From Candidatus Anoxychlamydiales bacterium (lineage in GTDB: Bacteria; Chlamydiota; Chlamydiia; Chlamydiales; SM23-39): a DNA stretch of 55,765 bases. A model generated the notes under the pieces. It did no database searches, was not told the origin of the DNA, and worked only from the letters and a program-made list of their open reading frames with translations. The stretch spans positions 1-55,765 of the forward strand of contig JAAKFI010000006.1 of NCBI GenBank assembly GCA_011065125.1, in the 5' to 3' direction. Shown here one piece after another: positions 43,116-52,580 of this stretch. The position numbers and the translations under genes were made by a program. Position 1 is the stretch's first letter. Each line of letters begins with the position of its first letter.

Positions 43116-44201
43116 ATGCTTACAAAAGATAATTTGAATTTGAAAGAGTTTTATTTAAAAACAAAAAAAACCATTTTGAATAGATATACAAAAATTCATT
43201 CTTTATTCACATCAGATATTGGAATTGATCTTGGAACAGCAAATACTTTAGTTTTTGTAAAAGGTAAAGGTATAGTTCTAGCAGAACCATCTGTGGTAGC
43301 TGTTGATTCAACAACCAATGAAGTTTTAGCAGTAGGTCATAAAGCAAAATCTATGCTTGGAAAAACACCTAGAAAAATACATGCTGTAAGACCTATGAAA
43401 GATGGTGTAATTGCTGATTTTGAAATAGCAGAAGGAATGCTTAAAACCCTAATTAAAAGAGTAACACCTTCTAGAACTTTATTTAGACCAAAAATATTAA
43501 TAGCAGTACCTTCTGGTATAACTGGAGTTGAAAAAAGAGCTGTAGAAGATTCAGCGCTTCATGCAGGAGCTCAAGAAGTAGTATTAATAGAAGAGCCAAT
43601 GGCAGCGGCTATTGGAGTTGATCTACCTGTTCATGAACCTTCAGCTAATATGATTATAGATGTTGGTGGTGGTACCACAGAAATAGCTATTATTTCTCTT
43701 GGAGGAATAGTAGAATCAAGATCTCTTAGAATAGCAGGGGATGAGTTTGATGATTGTATTATGAATTATATGAGAAGAACATATAATTTGATGATAGGAC
43801 CTAGAACAGCAGAAGATATTAAAATGACAATAGGTTCAGCATATCCTCTTGGAAACAACGAACTTGAAATGGAAGTTAGAGGAAGAGATCAAGTAGCAGG
43901 TCTTCCAATTACTAAAAGAATCAATTCAGTAGAAATAAGAGAATGTCTATCAGAGCCGATTCAACAAATTATTGAAAATGTTAAATTAACCTTAGAAAAA
44001 TGCCCCCCAGAACTTGCAGCAGATTTAGTAGAAAGAGGAATGGTATTAGTGGGAGGAGGAGCTTTAATTAAAGGGCTTGATAAAGCATTAATTAAAGAAA
44101 CAGGACTTCCTGTATTTGTAGCGCCCAATCCGCTTCTTGCAGTTTGTTTAGGAACTGGTAAAGCACTAGAATATTTAGATAGATTTAAAATAAAAAAATA
44201 A
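43116..44201 (+). CDS. mreB: rod shape-determining protein MreB
   Basis: Bacterial actin, 361 residues. Phosphate 1 motif [12 protein letters not shown], connect 1 EEPMAAAIG, phosphate 2 [12 protein letters not shown] and the adenosine motif [12 protein letters not shown] are all present. The N-terminus carries about 34 extra residues ([20 protein letters not shown]...) before the core, which start with an amphipathic, basic stretch that may aid membrane attachment. In chlamydiae lacking FtsZ, MreB directs septal peptidoglycan synthesis. AAAAGGAAAATAAAAGCT precedes the ATG. Confidence 0.97.
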   Translation: MLTKDNLNLKEFYLKTKKTILNRYTKIHSLFTSDIGIDLGTANTLVFVKGKGIVLAEPSVVAVDSTTNEVLAVGHKAKSMLGKTPRKIHAVRPMKDGVIADFEIAEGMLKTLIKRVTPSRTLFRPKILIAVPSGITGVEKRAVEDSALHAGAQEVVLIEEPMAAAIGVDLPVHEPSANMIIDVGGGTTEIAIISLGGIVESRSLRIAGDEFDDCIMNYMRRTYNLMIGPRTAEDIKMTIGSAYPLGNNELEMEVRGRDQVAGLPITKRINSVEIRECLSEPIQQIIENVKLTLEKCPPELAADLVERGMVLVGGGALIKGLDKALIKETGLPVFVAPNPLLAVCLGTGKALEYLDRFKIKK

Positions 44202-44242
44202 TTTTTATTTTAATTTATCCATATCAAAAATAGATCTAATAT

Positions 44243-44686
44243 ATGAGAGCTTTAATCCAAAGAGTTGAAGAGGCATCAGTTGAAGTAGATGATAAAATAG
44301 TTAGCCAAATAGATAGTGGCCTTCTTATTTTTATCGGGTTTCATAAAGATGATAAAAAATCAAATATTGATTATTTAATTAATAAAATTATTAATCTAAG
44401 AATTTTTTCTGATGATAATGACAAGATGAATCTATCTATAAAAGATAATAGTAAAAGTGTTTTAATAGTATCTCAATTCACTTTATATGGGGATGTAAAA
44501 AAAGGAAGAAGACCTAGTTTTATTGATTCTTTAGATCCTAAATTAGCAAATGAATTTTACATAGAATTTGTAAATTCTATGAAAAAAGAAATTAAAAATG
44601 TTCAAACAGGGATATTTCAAGCAAAAATGAAGGTCCATCTTATAAATGATGGACCTGTAACTTTTATAATAGATTCAAAAGATTAG
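44243..44686 (+). CDS. dtd: D-aminoacyl-tRNA deacylase
   Basis: Removes D-amino acids wrongly attached to tRNA; also clears glycine from tRNA-Ala. 147 residues, standard length. N-terminal MRALIQRVEEASVEVD, the SQFTLYGD motif (conserved Ser-Gln-Phe-Thr) and the Gly-cisPro loop as NDGPVTF are intact. The enzyme acts in the cytosol. It starts 41 bases after mreB without a clear ribosome site and ends in a 4-base tail-to-tail overlap with the next gene. Confidence 0.94.
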   Translation: MRALIQRVEEASVEVDDKIVSQIDSGLLIFIGFHKDDKKSNIDYLINKIINLRIFSDDNDKMNLSIKDNSKSVLIVSQFTLYGDVKKGRRPSFIDSLDPKLANEFYIEFVNSMKKEIKNVQTGIFQAKMKVHLINDGPVTFIIDSKD

Positions 44687-46446
44687 ATAGCAAGAGGTCC
44701 TACTAATATTAATTCTTTTTCGTAATTTGCCATTGATCTTTTAAAATCTTCAATATTACCTTGCGGTTTTCCTAGTCTTTTATTTAATTCGCTTGTCAAA
44801 GAGGCTATATTCTCTTGATAATATTTTTGAGCAGATTCTTGTAGTTCATTTATAAACAGATTATAATTAATAGAACTAAATCCTTTATTAATAGCTTTCT
44901 GTCCTAATTCTTTATAACTTTTATAAAACACAAAAGAACCATAGGGAAGTGTTTTATAATATTCTTTTCCAATTTCAGTAAGAGTTTCATCGAATTTTCT
45001 ATTTTGTCTTTCTACTAATTTTTTAAAATCATCATTTAAAAAAGTAGTAGATGTGAATCTCATTAACTGAATAAATGTATCATAAGTTTCTTTAGTATCT
45101 GGAAGATCTTTTCTTGAAGCAAAGGTATTTAAATCTTGAAATGCTTTAAGTAATTCAATTTTTTCTTGAACATATCTATATGTAGCTAAAGATCCTTTTC
45201 TTCTAGTAATATCTATAGGACACTTTTCTATTGGTTTATAATTTTTAACTTTACCACTGTCTTTTAAATATATTCCTAAAGTCGTTAAAAAATATATAAT
45301 TAATTGATATTTTTTTAATTCATCTTGAGTTAATTTTATTTGTGGATCTTTATCGCCAACTCTAAATTTTATTCCATTTTCTTTAATAGAATCCATTAAT
45401 TCAAAACCTAGAGTAATTAATTTTTCTCTATATTTATCGATATCAATTTTACTATCTTTTAAGTTTTTTATTACTAGTTCTAAATTAGCATGAAAGTTAT
45501 CTTCTGTAAGAGATTTTTCTAAATAATTTGTTAAAATTTGAATGCTTTGTGGATTTTGAAATATATCTTGGATTTCTTCTAAAGTACTTTTAAATTTATC
45601 ATTTAGAGAATGAAGATATATATTTTTATAATTATTTTTTTGCAAAGCTTTGAAATTATTAATAAATCTTTGGTATTGATTAATGTTAGTATTAAAATAA
45701 TCAGAATCTATTAGAGTTAATAGGAATTTATAAATTGTTTTATTTATTTCTACGTCTGTCCCTTCTGTTGTAAGAATCTGTATTTTAGCTTTAAGCGTAT
45801 TTATACTTTCTTGAAATCTATCTATATTAAAATTTGGATCTTCTTGTAATTGTCTTAAAATAAACGCTTCACTTAATTGATCCATATTTGTTAATTCACA
45901 ACCGAAAGTTTCTCTAAAAGTTGTTTGTAAATTATTTTCAAAATTTCTTTTTTCTATAAGCATAGCTTTATTATAAAATCTTTCATCAATTTTACTTATC
46001 ACATAATCTAAAGAAATTTTTGCGTAAGCAATTTCAGCTATGCGAGTATTCTTTTCTTCTTCAGATATATTAATTTTATGTTTGAACCACGTTAAATCAT
46101 GAGTATCTGGATCTACATATTTTGATAATAAATTATTTTGAGCGGCTTGATTAATATCTTCTTTTAAAGTATTAATTTGTGGCATTAATGTAGCAGTAAT
46201 ATATTGATGAACTTTTAGAGCGGTATTTTCATCAAGATCTCTTAAAGTTGGGGAAAGATACATGTCTAAAGCATCTATTTTGTGTCCAGTTGCACTTTGG
46301 GTGAAAATTTCTCTAATGTAAAAATCGTTAAGACCACTAGCTGAATCTTTTATAATTCTCTCATATAAATCTTTTTCGATATCATGAAGTCTTCTTTGTG
46401 TTGTTAATTTATACGAACCTGCTTCGGGTAGTATGTTAAAGCTCAT
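44683..46446 (-). CDS. unknown 587-residue helical protein
   Basis: I do not recognise a family. No signal peptide or membrane helix. It looks helical throughout, with many Asn, Lys, Ile and Leu residues (TATLMPQINTLKEDINQAAQ, QESINTLKAKIQILT). N-terminus MSFNILPEAGSYKLTTQRRL is polar, compatible with T3S export but not diagnostic. AGAGGTAAATAAA precedes the ATG. The gene is transcribed alone, from a long AT-rich leader region (46447-46656) that holds TTAAT-type repeats. A TATAAT lies at 46511-46506 on the minus strand but without a good -35 box. Effector or structural protein: cannot say. Confidence 0.7.
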   Translation of the reverse strand: MSFNILPEAGSYKLTTQRRLHDIEKDLYERIIKDSASGLNDFYIREIFTQSATGHKIDALDMYLSPTLRDLDENTALKVHQYITATLMPQINTLKEDINQAAQNNLLSKYVDPDTHDLTWFKHKINISEEEKNTRIAEIAYAKISLDYVISKIDERFYNKAMLIEKRNFENNLQTTFRETFGCELTNMDQLSEAFILRQLQEDPNFNIDRFQESINTLKAKIQILTTEGTDVEINKTIYKFLLTLIDSDYFNTNINQYQRFINNFKALQKNNYKNIYLHSLNDKFKSTLEEIQDIFQNPQSIQILTNYLEKSLTEDNFHANLELVIKNLKDSKIDIDKYREKLITLGFELMDSIKENGIKFRVGDKDPQIKLTQDELKKYQLIIYFLTTLGIYLKDSGKVKNYKPIEKCPIDITRRKGSLATYRYVQEKIELLKAFQDLNTFASRKDLPDTKETYDTFIQLMRFTSTTFLNDDFKKLVERQNRKFDETLTEIGKEYYKTLPYGSFVFYKSYKELGQKAINKGFSSINYNLFINELQESAQKYYQENIASLTSELNKRLGKPQGNIEDFKRSMANYEKELILVGPLAI

Positions 46447-46656
46447 TTTATTTACCTCTATATAATTTTATATTAAATTATTAAATGTTAATTTAATTTG
46501 CTGTAATTATAGCACTAATAATATTAATAATTAAAGAAAAATAATAATTAGTATTATTAATATAATTAATTAATTAATAATTAATTATTTTTTTTCTATA
46601 AAAGTTATTAGGGAATTATTGATAAATTTTTAAATATGTTTTTTCAAATTTTAAAT

Positions 46657-46690
46657 AAAAAAACCTGCATTTATAGCAGGATTTTTTATA
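46657..46690 (-). terminator. bidirectional terminator after ndk
   Basis: Arms CCTGC (46664-46668) and GCAGG (46676-46680) with extra A/T pairing outside: seven A before and six T after, so either strand gets a U run. It lies 27 bases after the ndk stop on the minus strand. Confidence 0.75.
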
Positions 46691-46717
46691 AAAATTTAAA
46701 TAAGATTGATAAAATTT

Positions 46718-47140
46718 TTAATATGAAAATATATTTTCTTTTTTAAAGAAAAACTCTATTTCAATTTCAGCGTTTTGAGTAGAGTCAGATCCATGTACAG
46801 CATTTTTTTCAATGTCAGTAGCAAATTCTTTTCTAATGGTTCCTTCTTTTGCTTTTTTAAAGTCTGTAGCTCCCATAATCTCTCTATTTTTTTCAACAGC
46901 ATTTTCACCTTCTAAAACCTGTACTACAACAGGAGATGATGTCATAAATTCAACAAGTGATTCATAAAAAGGCTTGTCTTTATGTACCATATAAAATTTT
47001 TTAGCATCTTCTTTTTTTAAATGGACCATTTTTAAAGCAATTATTTTAAGGCCATTTTCTTCAAATTTTTGTAAGATTTTTCCAATTACATGTTTTTTTA
47101 CAGCATCGGGTTTGATTATTGATAAAGTTTTTTGTGGCAT
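46718..47140 (-). CDS. ndk: nucleoside diphosphate kinase
   Basis: Transfers the gamma phosphate between nucleoside triphosphates and diphosphates through a phosphohistidine. 140 residues; catalytic His116 in NAVHGSDS, N-terminal [11 protein letters not shown] and the nucleotide-binding [13 protein letters not shown] are standard. GGAGAAATAT precedes the ATG. Single gene with its own terminator; divergent from the GT9 gene. In C. trachomatis ndk is CT500, located elsewhere. Confidence 0.97.
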   Translation of the reverse strand: MPQKTLSIIKPDAVKKHVIGKILQKFEENGLKIIALKMVHLKKEDAKKFYMVHKDKPFYESLVEFMTSSPVVVQVLEGENAVEKNREIMGATDFKKAKEGTIRKEFATDIEKNAVHGSDSTQNAEIEIEFFFKKENIFSY

Positions 47141-47198
47141 ATATTTCTCCTAAATAATAAATTTTTAGCTATATTATAAAAAAACGAATATTTTTTCC

Positions 47199-48248
47199 AT
47201 GAGTTATCAAGATTATATAGATAAAAACAAAGTAAAAAAAATTTTAATTATCAAATGCAGGCATTTAGGGGATACTCTTCTTACTACTCCAGTATTTTAT
47301 AATTTAAAAAAAGAATTAAAAAATGTAACCATCGATGCTTTTGTATATAAAGATTCTCTTGAAATATTAAAAAATAATCCATACATAGATAATATTTTAA
47401 CTTATGATAGAAATATTAAAAAACTATCTATATTTAAAAAGTTAAAAAAAGAATTTGAAATTATAAAAAAAATTAGAAATGAAGGATATGATTTAATAAT
47501 TAATCTAACAGAAGGCGATAGAGGTGCTATATACTCTTTATTTTCAAAGGCTAGATATAAAGTAGGCATAGATCCTAAAAATAGCGGATTTTATAAAAAA
47601 AGAAGTATATATACCCATTTAGTTAAAGTTCCAAAGGGGCCAAGACATAGTATAGAAAAAAATTTAGATGCTATTCGAAGAATTGGCTTTTTTCCAAAAT
47701 TAGAAGATAGAAAGCCCATATTTGTAATTAGTGAAAGAGCTAAAAAAAAATCTTTGCAAATACTTGAAAATTATAAATTAGAAGATAATAAATATATTTT
47801 AATTCATCCTACTAGTAGGTGGAGATTTAAGTGTTATAATAAGTTTGATAAGTTAATTGAAGCGCTACTTAAAAAAAATGAAAAAGTTGTTGTTGTAAGC
47901 GGAAAAGATCCTTATGAAATTAAGATGGTAGATAATATTATAAAAAATAAAGACGTTATAAACCTAGCTGGGAAAGTCTCAATTGAAGAGCTTTGTTATT
48001 TAATAGATAAATCAAAAGTATTCTATTCCATCGATTCCATGTCTTTTCATTTAGCAAATACTATTGATGCTAAAGTAATAGCTTTATTTGGTCCTTCTTC
48101 TGAAATAAATTGGGGGCCTTATCTAAATAAAAATGCAACTGTAATCACAAAAAACTTGCCTTGTAGACCCTGTAATTTAGATGGTTGTGGGGGAAGTAAA
48201 AAAAGTGATTGTTTAGATCAAATTGAAATAGAAGATATATTACATTGA
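47199..48248 (+). CDS. GT9-family glycosyltransferase (heptosyltransferase-like)
   Basis: 349 residues of the ADP-heptose:LPS heptosyltransferase family. The N-terminal domain opens with KKILIIKCRHLGDTLLTTPV. The C-terminal domain has the donor-binding motifs LIHPTSRWRFKCYNKFDKL and ALFGPSSEINWGPY. A late Cys cluster (CRPCNLDGCGG) is unusual-looking but common in the RfaQ-like subgroup. Acceptor and sugar cannot be read from sequence. Chlamydiaceae LPS lacks heptose, so a heptosyltransferase-like enzyme would suit the more complex LPS of other lineages. It ends in a 9-base convergent overlap with lptB. Confidence 0.88.
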   Translation: MSYQDYIDKNKVKKILIIKCRHLGDTLLTTPVFYNLKKELKNVTIDAFVYKDSLEILKNNPYIDNILTYDRNIKKLSIFKKLKKEFEIIKKIRNEGYDLIINLTEGDRGAIYSLFSKARYKVGIDPKNSGFYKKRSIYTHLVKVPKGPRHSIEKNLDAIRRIGFFPKLEDRKPIFVISERAKKKSLQILENYKLEDNKYILIHPTSRWRFKCYNKFDKLIEALLKKNEKVVVVSGKDPYEIKMVDNIIKNKDVINLAGKVSIEELCYLIDKSKVFYSIDSMSFHLANTIDAKVIALFGPSSEINWGPYLNKNATVITKNLPCRPCNLDGCGGSKKSDCLDQIEIEDILH

Positions 48249-48974
48249 AAAATCTTCACCAAGATAATATTTTCTTGCATTTTCATTTTCAATAAGCTCT
48301 TTTACTTTTCCTTCTAACATTATTTTTCCATCTTGAACAATATATGATCTATCAACAATTGAAAAAATTTCTCTTGCATTATGATCTGTAATTAAAATTC
48401 CAATACCTTTTTTCTTTAGTATTTTAATTAGTCTTTTTACATCTTGTACTGCAAGTGGATCTATATTAGCAAATGGCTCATCTAATAAAAGAAGTTTTGG
48501 TTCTCTTATCAAAGCTCTTGTTATTTCAAGTCGTCTTCTCTCTCCACCTGATAAACTAATTGCTAATTTATCTTTTAAATGAGTTAGATTAAGCTCTTCT
48601 AAAAGAGATTCTAATCTTTGATTTCTTTCTTTTTTCGATAAATTTAAAGTCTCTAAAATACATAAAATATTATCTTTTACAGTTAAATTTCTAAATACAG
48701 AAGGCTCTTGTGCTAAATACCCCATACCAAGTTTTGCTCTGGAGTGTATAGATAAATTAGAAATATCCTTATTTTTAAAATAAACAAAACCGCTATCTGC
48801 TTTTATAAGGCCAATGGTCATATAAAAAGCAGTTGTTTTACCAGCTCCATTGGGACCTAGTAACCCTACAACTTCTTTTTCTTTTACATAAAAAGAAAGC
48901 TCATTTACAACTGGTTTTCCATGATATGTTTTTTTTAAGTTTTTAATTTCTAAAAGTATGTTTTTTTTATTCAT
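48240..48974 (-). CDS. lptB: LPS export ABC transporter ATPase LptB
   Basis: Cytoplasmic ATPase of the LptB2FG complex that extracts LPS from the inner membrane. Start at 48974 (244 residues), preceded by GGAG at 4-5 bases and giving the standard LptB length; the open frame to 49022 is an extension. Walker A GPNGAGKT (40-47), signature LSGGERRRLEI (141-151), Walker B LLLLDEP with Glu166, switch His198. The start lies inside the last codons of the LptA-like gene. It corresponds to CT653. Confidence 0.95.
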   Translation of the reverse strand: MNKKNILLEIKNLKKTYHGKPVVNELSFYVKEKEVVGLLGPNGAGKTTAFYMTIGLIKADSGFVYFKNKDISNLSIHSRAKLGMGYLAQEPSVFRNLTVKDNILCILETLNLSKKERNQRLESLLEELNLTHLKDKLAISLSGGERRRLEITRALIREPKLLLLDEPFANIDPLAVQDVKRLIKILKKKGIGILITDHNAREIFSIVDRSYIVQDGKIMLEGKVKELIENENARKYYLGEDFSM

Positions 48975-50343
48975 AACTCCACATATATTCTGAAAATATT
49001 TCATTAAAGAATTTTTCTTCATCTAAATTAAATGTACATCTTACATCACCTAGAGCTTTTATTGATTCTTTTTCTTTTTGATCTATTATAATTTCATCTG
49101 CACTTAAATGAATAGAATCATCATCTTGCCAAAATAAAACTCTTTTATTTTCATTTGATGTAAGTTTTAAGATTTTGGTTTTAGGATAGTATTTAATAAT
49201 ATCTGCAACTCCATAACCAATTGTATTTGTATCTTTTTTGTATGTGAATTTCACATTGTCTTTAACTAGGATCTCTTTAATAGTGTCATCTAAATTATAT
49301 TTTAAATAAGCTTTTTTAGAAGATAGCATTACCATTTCATCTTGAAATATTAAATTATCAGTTAATTTTTTCTTAGATGTAAATGCTGAAATTAATTTTC
49401 TGTCATTATCAAGTTCTATCGTACCTTTGGAAATTAAAGTAGATTTTTTATTAGTTTTTTTATTCAAAAAGTCAATAGTCGTATTTCCTCTAGTAATTAT
49501 TTTATGAAGAGCTTTGTTTTTTATTTTTTTTATAAGCTCTACTTCATCAGATATTATTTTTTTTGATGAATCTTTTAAAATTACATTGTTTCTTAACAGA
49601 ATGGAATTTTCAAAATTATTGAAAAACATATAGTTTGATGAAAAAACAATTTTTTCATTGTTTTTTAGAAAATCTACTATTTCACCATCTACATCATCCA
49701 TTGTTATATTATTTTCTTTAAGATCTACTTTTACATTTTTTGAATAGATATAACTATTTTTATAAGATGTTAAGCATTTTTTATGTTCTTTTGGGAGTAA
49801 TAATAGATTAGAATTTTCATTTTCTTGAAAAAAATGAGCTGTATTTGCATTTATCTTTAAATCTTCATCTATCTTTGCAAATATCTCATCTGTAAAAATA
49901 ATAGAATACACATCTTTTAAAGATGGCTTTTGAAGATAACTTTCAATATTTAAATTACAACTAGCTTTTTTAGCTTCGATATAAAAATTTTTATTTTTTA
50001 TTTTTTTTGTATCTAAAGTATTAAAAAAAGTAATTTTATCATCAGATAAAAAAGTTATATTTGAACTTTTTAAATCTAAAATAGCTAAAGTAGCATTTAG
50101 CTTGGTATCATTAGTGGTTTCTAAACTAACATCATCTATTAGAGTTAATTTTAATTTGTTTTTATTCAAGTTTTCAAGGTTTGCATTTTTTGCTTTGATG
50201 ATTCCAAAATCATGCTCTAGTATAAAATTTTTATTTAAATTTAAAGTTTTATTATCAAAGGTTAAATTATTAGATTTTAAATGATAGGATTCTTCTGCGA
50301 AAATTATACTAAGAAAAAAAATAAATATAACTTTATACATCAA
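48967..50343 (-). CDS. LptA/OstA-like periplasmic LPS transport protein
   Basis: 458 residues with a signal peptide (MMYKVIFIFFLSIIFAEE). The rest is made of repeated beta strands with Asp/Asn/Lys turns (KAKNANLENLNKNKLKLTLI, KIISDEVELIKKIKNKALHK, KKAYLKYNLDDTIKEILVKD), the pattern of OstA/LptA jelly-roll proteins. LptA is normally ~180 residues, so this one is more than twice as long and may cover more of the periplasmic bridge or combine LptA with LptC functions. It lies between the LptC-like gene and lptB with small overlaps at both ends. The exact subfamily is uncertain. Confidence 0.75.
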   Translation of the reverse strand: MMYKVIFIFFLSIIFAEESYHLKSNNLTFDNKTLNLNKNFILEHDFGIIKAKNANLENLNKNKLKLTLIDDVSLETTNDTKLNATLAILDLKSSNITFLSDDKITFFNTLDTKKIKNKNFYIEAKKASCNLNIESYLQKPSLKDVYSIIFTDEIFAKIDEDLKINANTAHFFQENENSNLLLLPKEHKKCLTSYKNSYIYSKNVKVDLKENNITMDDVDGEIVDFLKNNEKIVFSSNYMFFNNFENSILLRNNVILKDSSKKIISDEVELIKKIKNKALHKIITRGNTTIDFLNKKTNKKSTLISKGTIELDNDRKLISAFTSKKKLTDNLIFQDEMVMLSSKKAYLKYNLDDTIKEILVKDNVKFTYKKDTNTIGYGVADIIKYYPKTKILKLTSNENKRVLFWQDDDSIHLSADEIIIDQKEKESIKALGDVRCTFNLDEEKFFNEIFSEYMWSYE

Positions 50344-50930
50344 AAACCTCTTTTAGGGTATAGCGTTGCATCTATTTCATCTGCTTCAACTATAGGTTTT
50401 TTATTTAACAACTTTAAAGTTAAATTTTTAGATGTGCCTTGAAGGTATGCATTTTGAAAATCTAAAGTATTTGGAATTGTAGATCCTTTCATATAAAAAA
50501 AATGCAAATGTATATCTTTTGCAAAAAAGCTATGTGATGGATATTTGTATACCCCATTTTTTGCTTCAAAATATCTTAAATGCTGATAAGAAAAAGAATT
50601 TTTTTCAAAAAATTTATCTTGAAAGTAACACTTTAGGTCTTTTAAATTTTCATTAAAATCAATATTATTTTTGTTCTGTTTTAAATATAAAACAGAAGAT
50701 TTTGATAATATTTTAAAATGCTTTCTAATATTGTCATCTACAATATATAAATCCTTTTGAACATCTTCTCTGTTTTGTGTGATATCAGTTGAATTAGTTG
50801 CTTTATTAAAAGTGTTTAATCTTTTAAAATCTGCATAATCTTTTTTAGATATAATAAAAAGATTAGACGTGATTACTGAAAAAAGACAAATAGTTGATAT
50901 AAAAGCTATAAAAAATGTTTTTCTTAGCAT
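50340..50930 (-). CDS. LptC-like membrane-anchored protein
   Basis: 196 residues. One N-terminal membrane helix (about 7-27, FFIAFISTICLFSVITSNLF) with no clear cleavage site, then a periplasmic domain whose second half alternates strands (LRYFEAKNGVYKYPSHSFFA, KDIHLHFFYMKG, NLTLKLLNKKPIVEADEIDA). This is the size and topology of LptC, and the position between kdsA and the LptA-like gene matches CT654. No signature motif is available, so the call rests on topology and context. Confidence 0.6.
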   Translation of the reverse strand: MLRKTFFIAFISTICLFSVITSNLFIISKKDYADFKRLNTFNKATNSTDITQNREDVQKDLYIVDDNIRKHFKILSKSSVLYLKQNKNNIDFNENLKDLKCYFQDKFFEKNSFSYQHLRYFEAKNGVYKYPSHSFFAKDIHLHFFYMKGSTIPNTLDFQNAYLQGTSKNLTLKLLNKKPIVEADEIDATLYPKRGF

Positions 50931-51754
50931 GTAACTTTAGTATTTATTGCATTATATATTTTTTCAATATCTATTAATAATTCTTCCATTTCAGCAATTG
51001 GCACTTGAGTTTTTTTATCACTTTTTGCAATTGCTGGATTTGGATGAGATTCAATAAAAATAGCATTCGCACCAACAGCAACAGCAGCTTTAGTTAAAGA
51101 TGGAATAAACTCTCTTTGGCCAGAAGAAACATTGCCAAGTCCAGCGGGCAGCTGTACAGAATGCGATGCGTCATAGCAAACTGGAAAATTAAATTTTTTC
51201 ATTATTAAAATAGATCTAAAATCACTTACCAAATTATTATACCCAAAAGAAGTTCCTCTATCCGTTAATATAATTTTATCATTACCTGTCGATAATATTT
51301 TATCTATGACATTTTTCATTTCGTAAGGTGATAAAAATTGTCCTTTTTTTACATTTATCGCTAAGTTAGTTTTTCCAGCTGCTACCAATAGATCAGTTTG
51401 TCTACATAAAAAAGCAGGAATTTGAATGATATCAACTACATCTTTTACAATATCTGCTTGGTGAGGAAGATGTATATCAGTTGTAACTAAAAGATCATAT
51501 TTTTCTTTTATATCATTTAATATTTGAAGGCCTTTTTCAATTCCAGGCCCTCTATATGAATCAATAGAAGATCTATTTGCTTTATCAAACGAGGCTTTGA
51601 AAAAAAAATTAAAATTAAATTTAGAAAATATTTTTTTAAGTTCATATGCAGCTTCAAACATTGTTTCTTCATCTTCAATAACACAAGGTCCACATATAAA
51701 TGTAAGTGGGGCATTTTTACCTATTTCTATATCTTTTATTTTTATATTTTTCAT
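50924..51754 (-). CDS. kdsA: 3-deoxy-8-phosphooctulonate synthase
   Basis: Condenses arabinose 5-phosphate with phosphoenolpyruvate to KDO-8-phosphate, the committed step of lipid A core synthesis. 276 residues. Signatures: FICGPCVIEDEE, KASFDKANRSSIDSYRGPG, TDIHLPHQ, ILTDRGTSFGYNNLVSD and CYDASHSVQLPAG. The CGPCVIE Cys corresponds to the metal ligand position of metal-dependent KdsA. It overlaps dapB by 4 bases upstream and the LptC-like gene by 7 bases downstream. It corresponds to CT655. Confidence 0.97.
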   Translation of the reverse strand: MKNIKIKDIEIGKNAPLTFICGPCVIEDEETMFEAAYELKKIFSKFNFNFFFKASFDKANRSSIDSYRGPGIEKGLQILNDIKEKYDLLVTTDIHLPHQADIVKDVVDIIQIPAFLCRQTDLLVAAGKTNLAINVKKGQFLSPYEMKNVIDKILSTGNDKIILTDRGTSFGYNNLVSDFRSILIMKKFNFPVCYDASHSVQLPAGLGNVSSGQREFIPSLTKAAVAVGANAIFIESHPNPAIAKSDKKTQVPIAEMEELLIDIEKIYNAINTKVTC

Positions 51755-52389
51755 ATATTTTCCTTTATTAAATCTTCCATATTATAAAGATTGTTTTTTT
51801 TATTTTTTATAAAAAATGCAGCTTTTATAGATCCTTTTGCAAAAGTTTTTCTATTTTCTATATTATGTTTTATCTCTATTTTTTCATCATCTTTATAAAA
51901 TAAAATTTTATGTTCTCCAATAACATTACATGATCTAATAGAATGTGTTGTGCATTTGCTATTCGTATATTTTTCAATTTCGTTTTTTAAGCTAAGAGCA
52001 GTACCTGAAGGAGAGTCTTTTTTTTGAGTATGATGAATTTCTATTATATCAATAAAGGTATTATCTAAGTGGTTTTGATAAACTTTTATAAAATTTTTTA
52101 TTAACTGAATTCCAATAGAAAAATTAGCGCTATAAAAAATTGGGATTTTTTTTGATGATTCTTTGATTTTTAAGAAATCTTCATCGCTATATCCAGTAGT
52201 GCCAATTACAAGAGGGATCTTATATTTCAAAGCTTTAGTTAAAATATCATTTAAAATAGAAAAATGAGAAAAATCAATAATCATATCTGCTTTTTCAAGA
52301 TCATCTGTAATAGTAATGCCCTTTTCTTTGCTAATAGAAATAATAGCTTTTGACATTTTTCCAGATTTTTTAAATAAAAAAACTTTCAT
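51751..52389 (-). CDS. dapB: 4-hydroxy-tetrahydrodipicolinate reductase, short form
   Basis: Second committed step of DAP/lysine synthesis. 212 residues, below the usual 240-270. The catalytic signature is clear: EIHHTQKKDSPSGTA (His119, His120, Lys123), with GTTGYS at 63-68. The N-terminal nucleotide-binding loop that normally reads G-x-x-G-x-M-G is degenerate here (KKSGKMSK), so cofactor binding may be changed. In Chlamydia dapB lies with other dap genes (CT364); here it leads the kdsA-lpt operon. It starts in ATGAAAGTTTTTTTA after an AT-rich spacer; no ribosome site stands out. Confidence 0.88.
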   Translation of the reverse strand: MKVFLFKKSGKMSKAIISISKEKGITITDDLEKADMIIDFSHFSILNDILTKALKYKIPLVIGTTGYSDEDFLKIKESSKKIPIFYSANFSIGIQLIKNFIKVYQNHLDNTFIDIIEIHHTQKKDSPSGTALSLKNEIEKYTNSKCTTHSIRSCNVIGEHKILFYKDDEKIEIKHNIENRKTFAKGSIKAAFFIKNKKNNLYNMEDLIKENI

Positions 52390-52539
52390 ATTTTTAATTA
52401 TATTAATTAGAAACAGAATACCTTAAAATAAGAAAAAAGTAAAATTATTCAATTCAAAATTAATCTAATTTTTATTGTATTTTTTATAAAACTTCATAAA
52501 AAAATATTTAATATTTTTTGAAACTAAAAAATAAGATAC

Positions 52540-52568
52540 TTGTAAAAAAGTATAACTAAATATAAAAT
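52540..52568 (+). promoter_or_regulatory. candidate promoter of tRNA-Arg
   Basis: TTGTAA (52540-52545), 17-base spacer, TAAAAT (52563-52568), ending 12 bases before the first base of tRNA-Arg. Both boxes match 4-5 of 6 consensus bases. Confidence 0.5.
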
Positions 52569-52580
52569 ATGAACCCATAT

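Noticed and set aside
44683-46446. 587-residue protein as a chlamydial Inc protein
   Set aside because: It lacks the bilobed hydrophobic segment that defines Inc proteins.
46540-46600. TTAAT/ATTAA-rich stretch considered as a replication origin or CRISPR-like repeat
   Set aside because: Simple low-complexity AT sequence: no DnaA boxes, no regular repeat-spacer structure.
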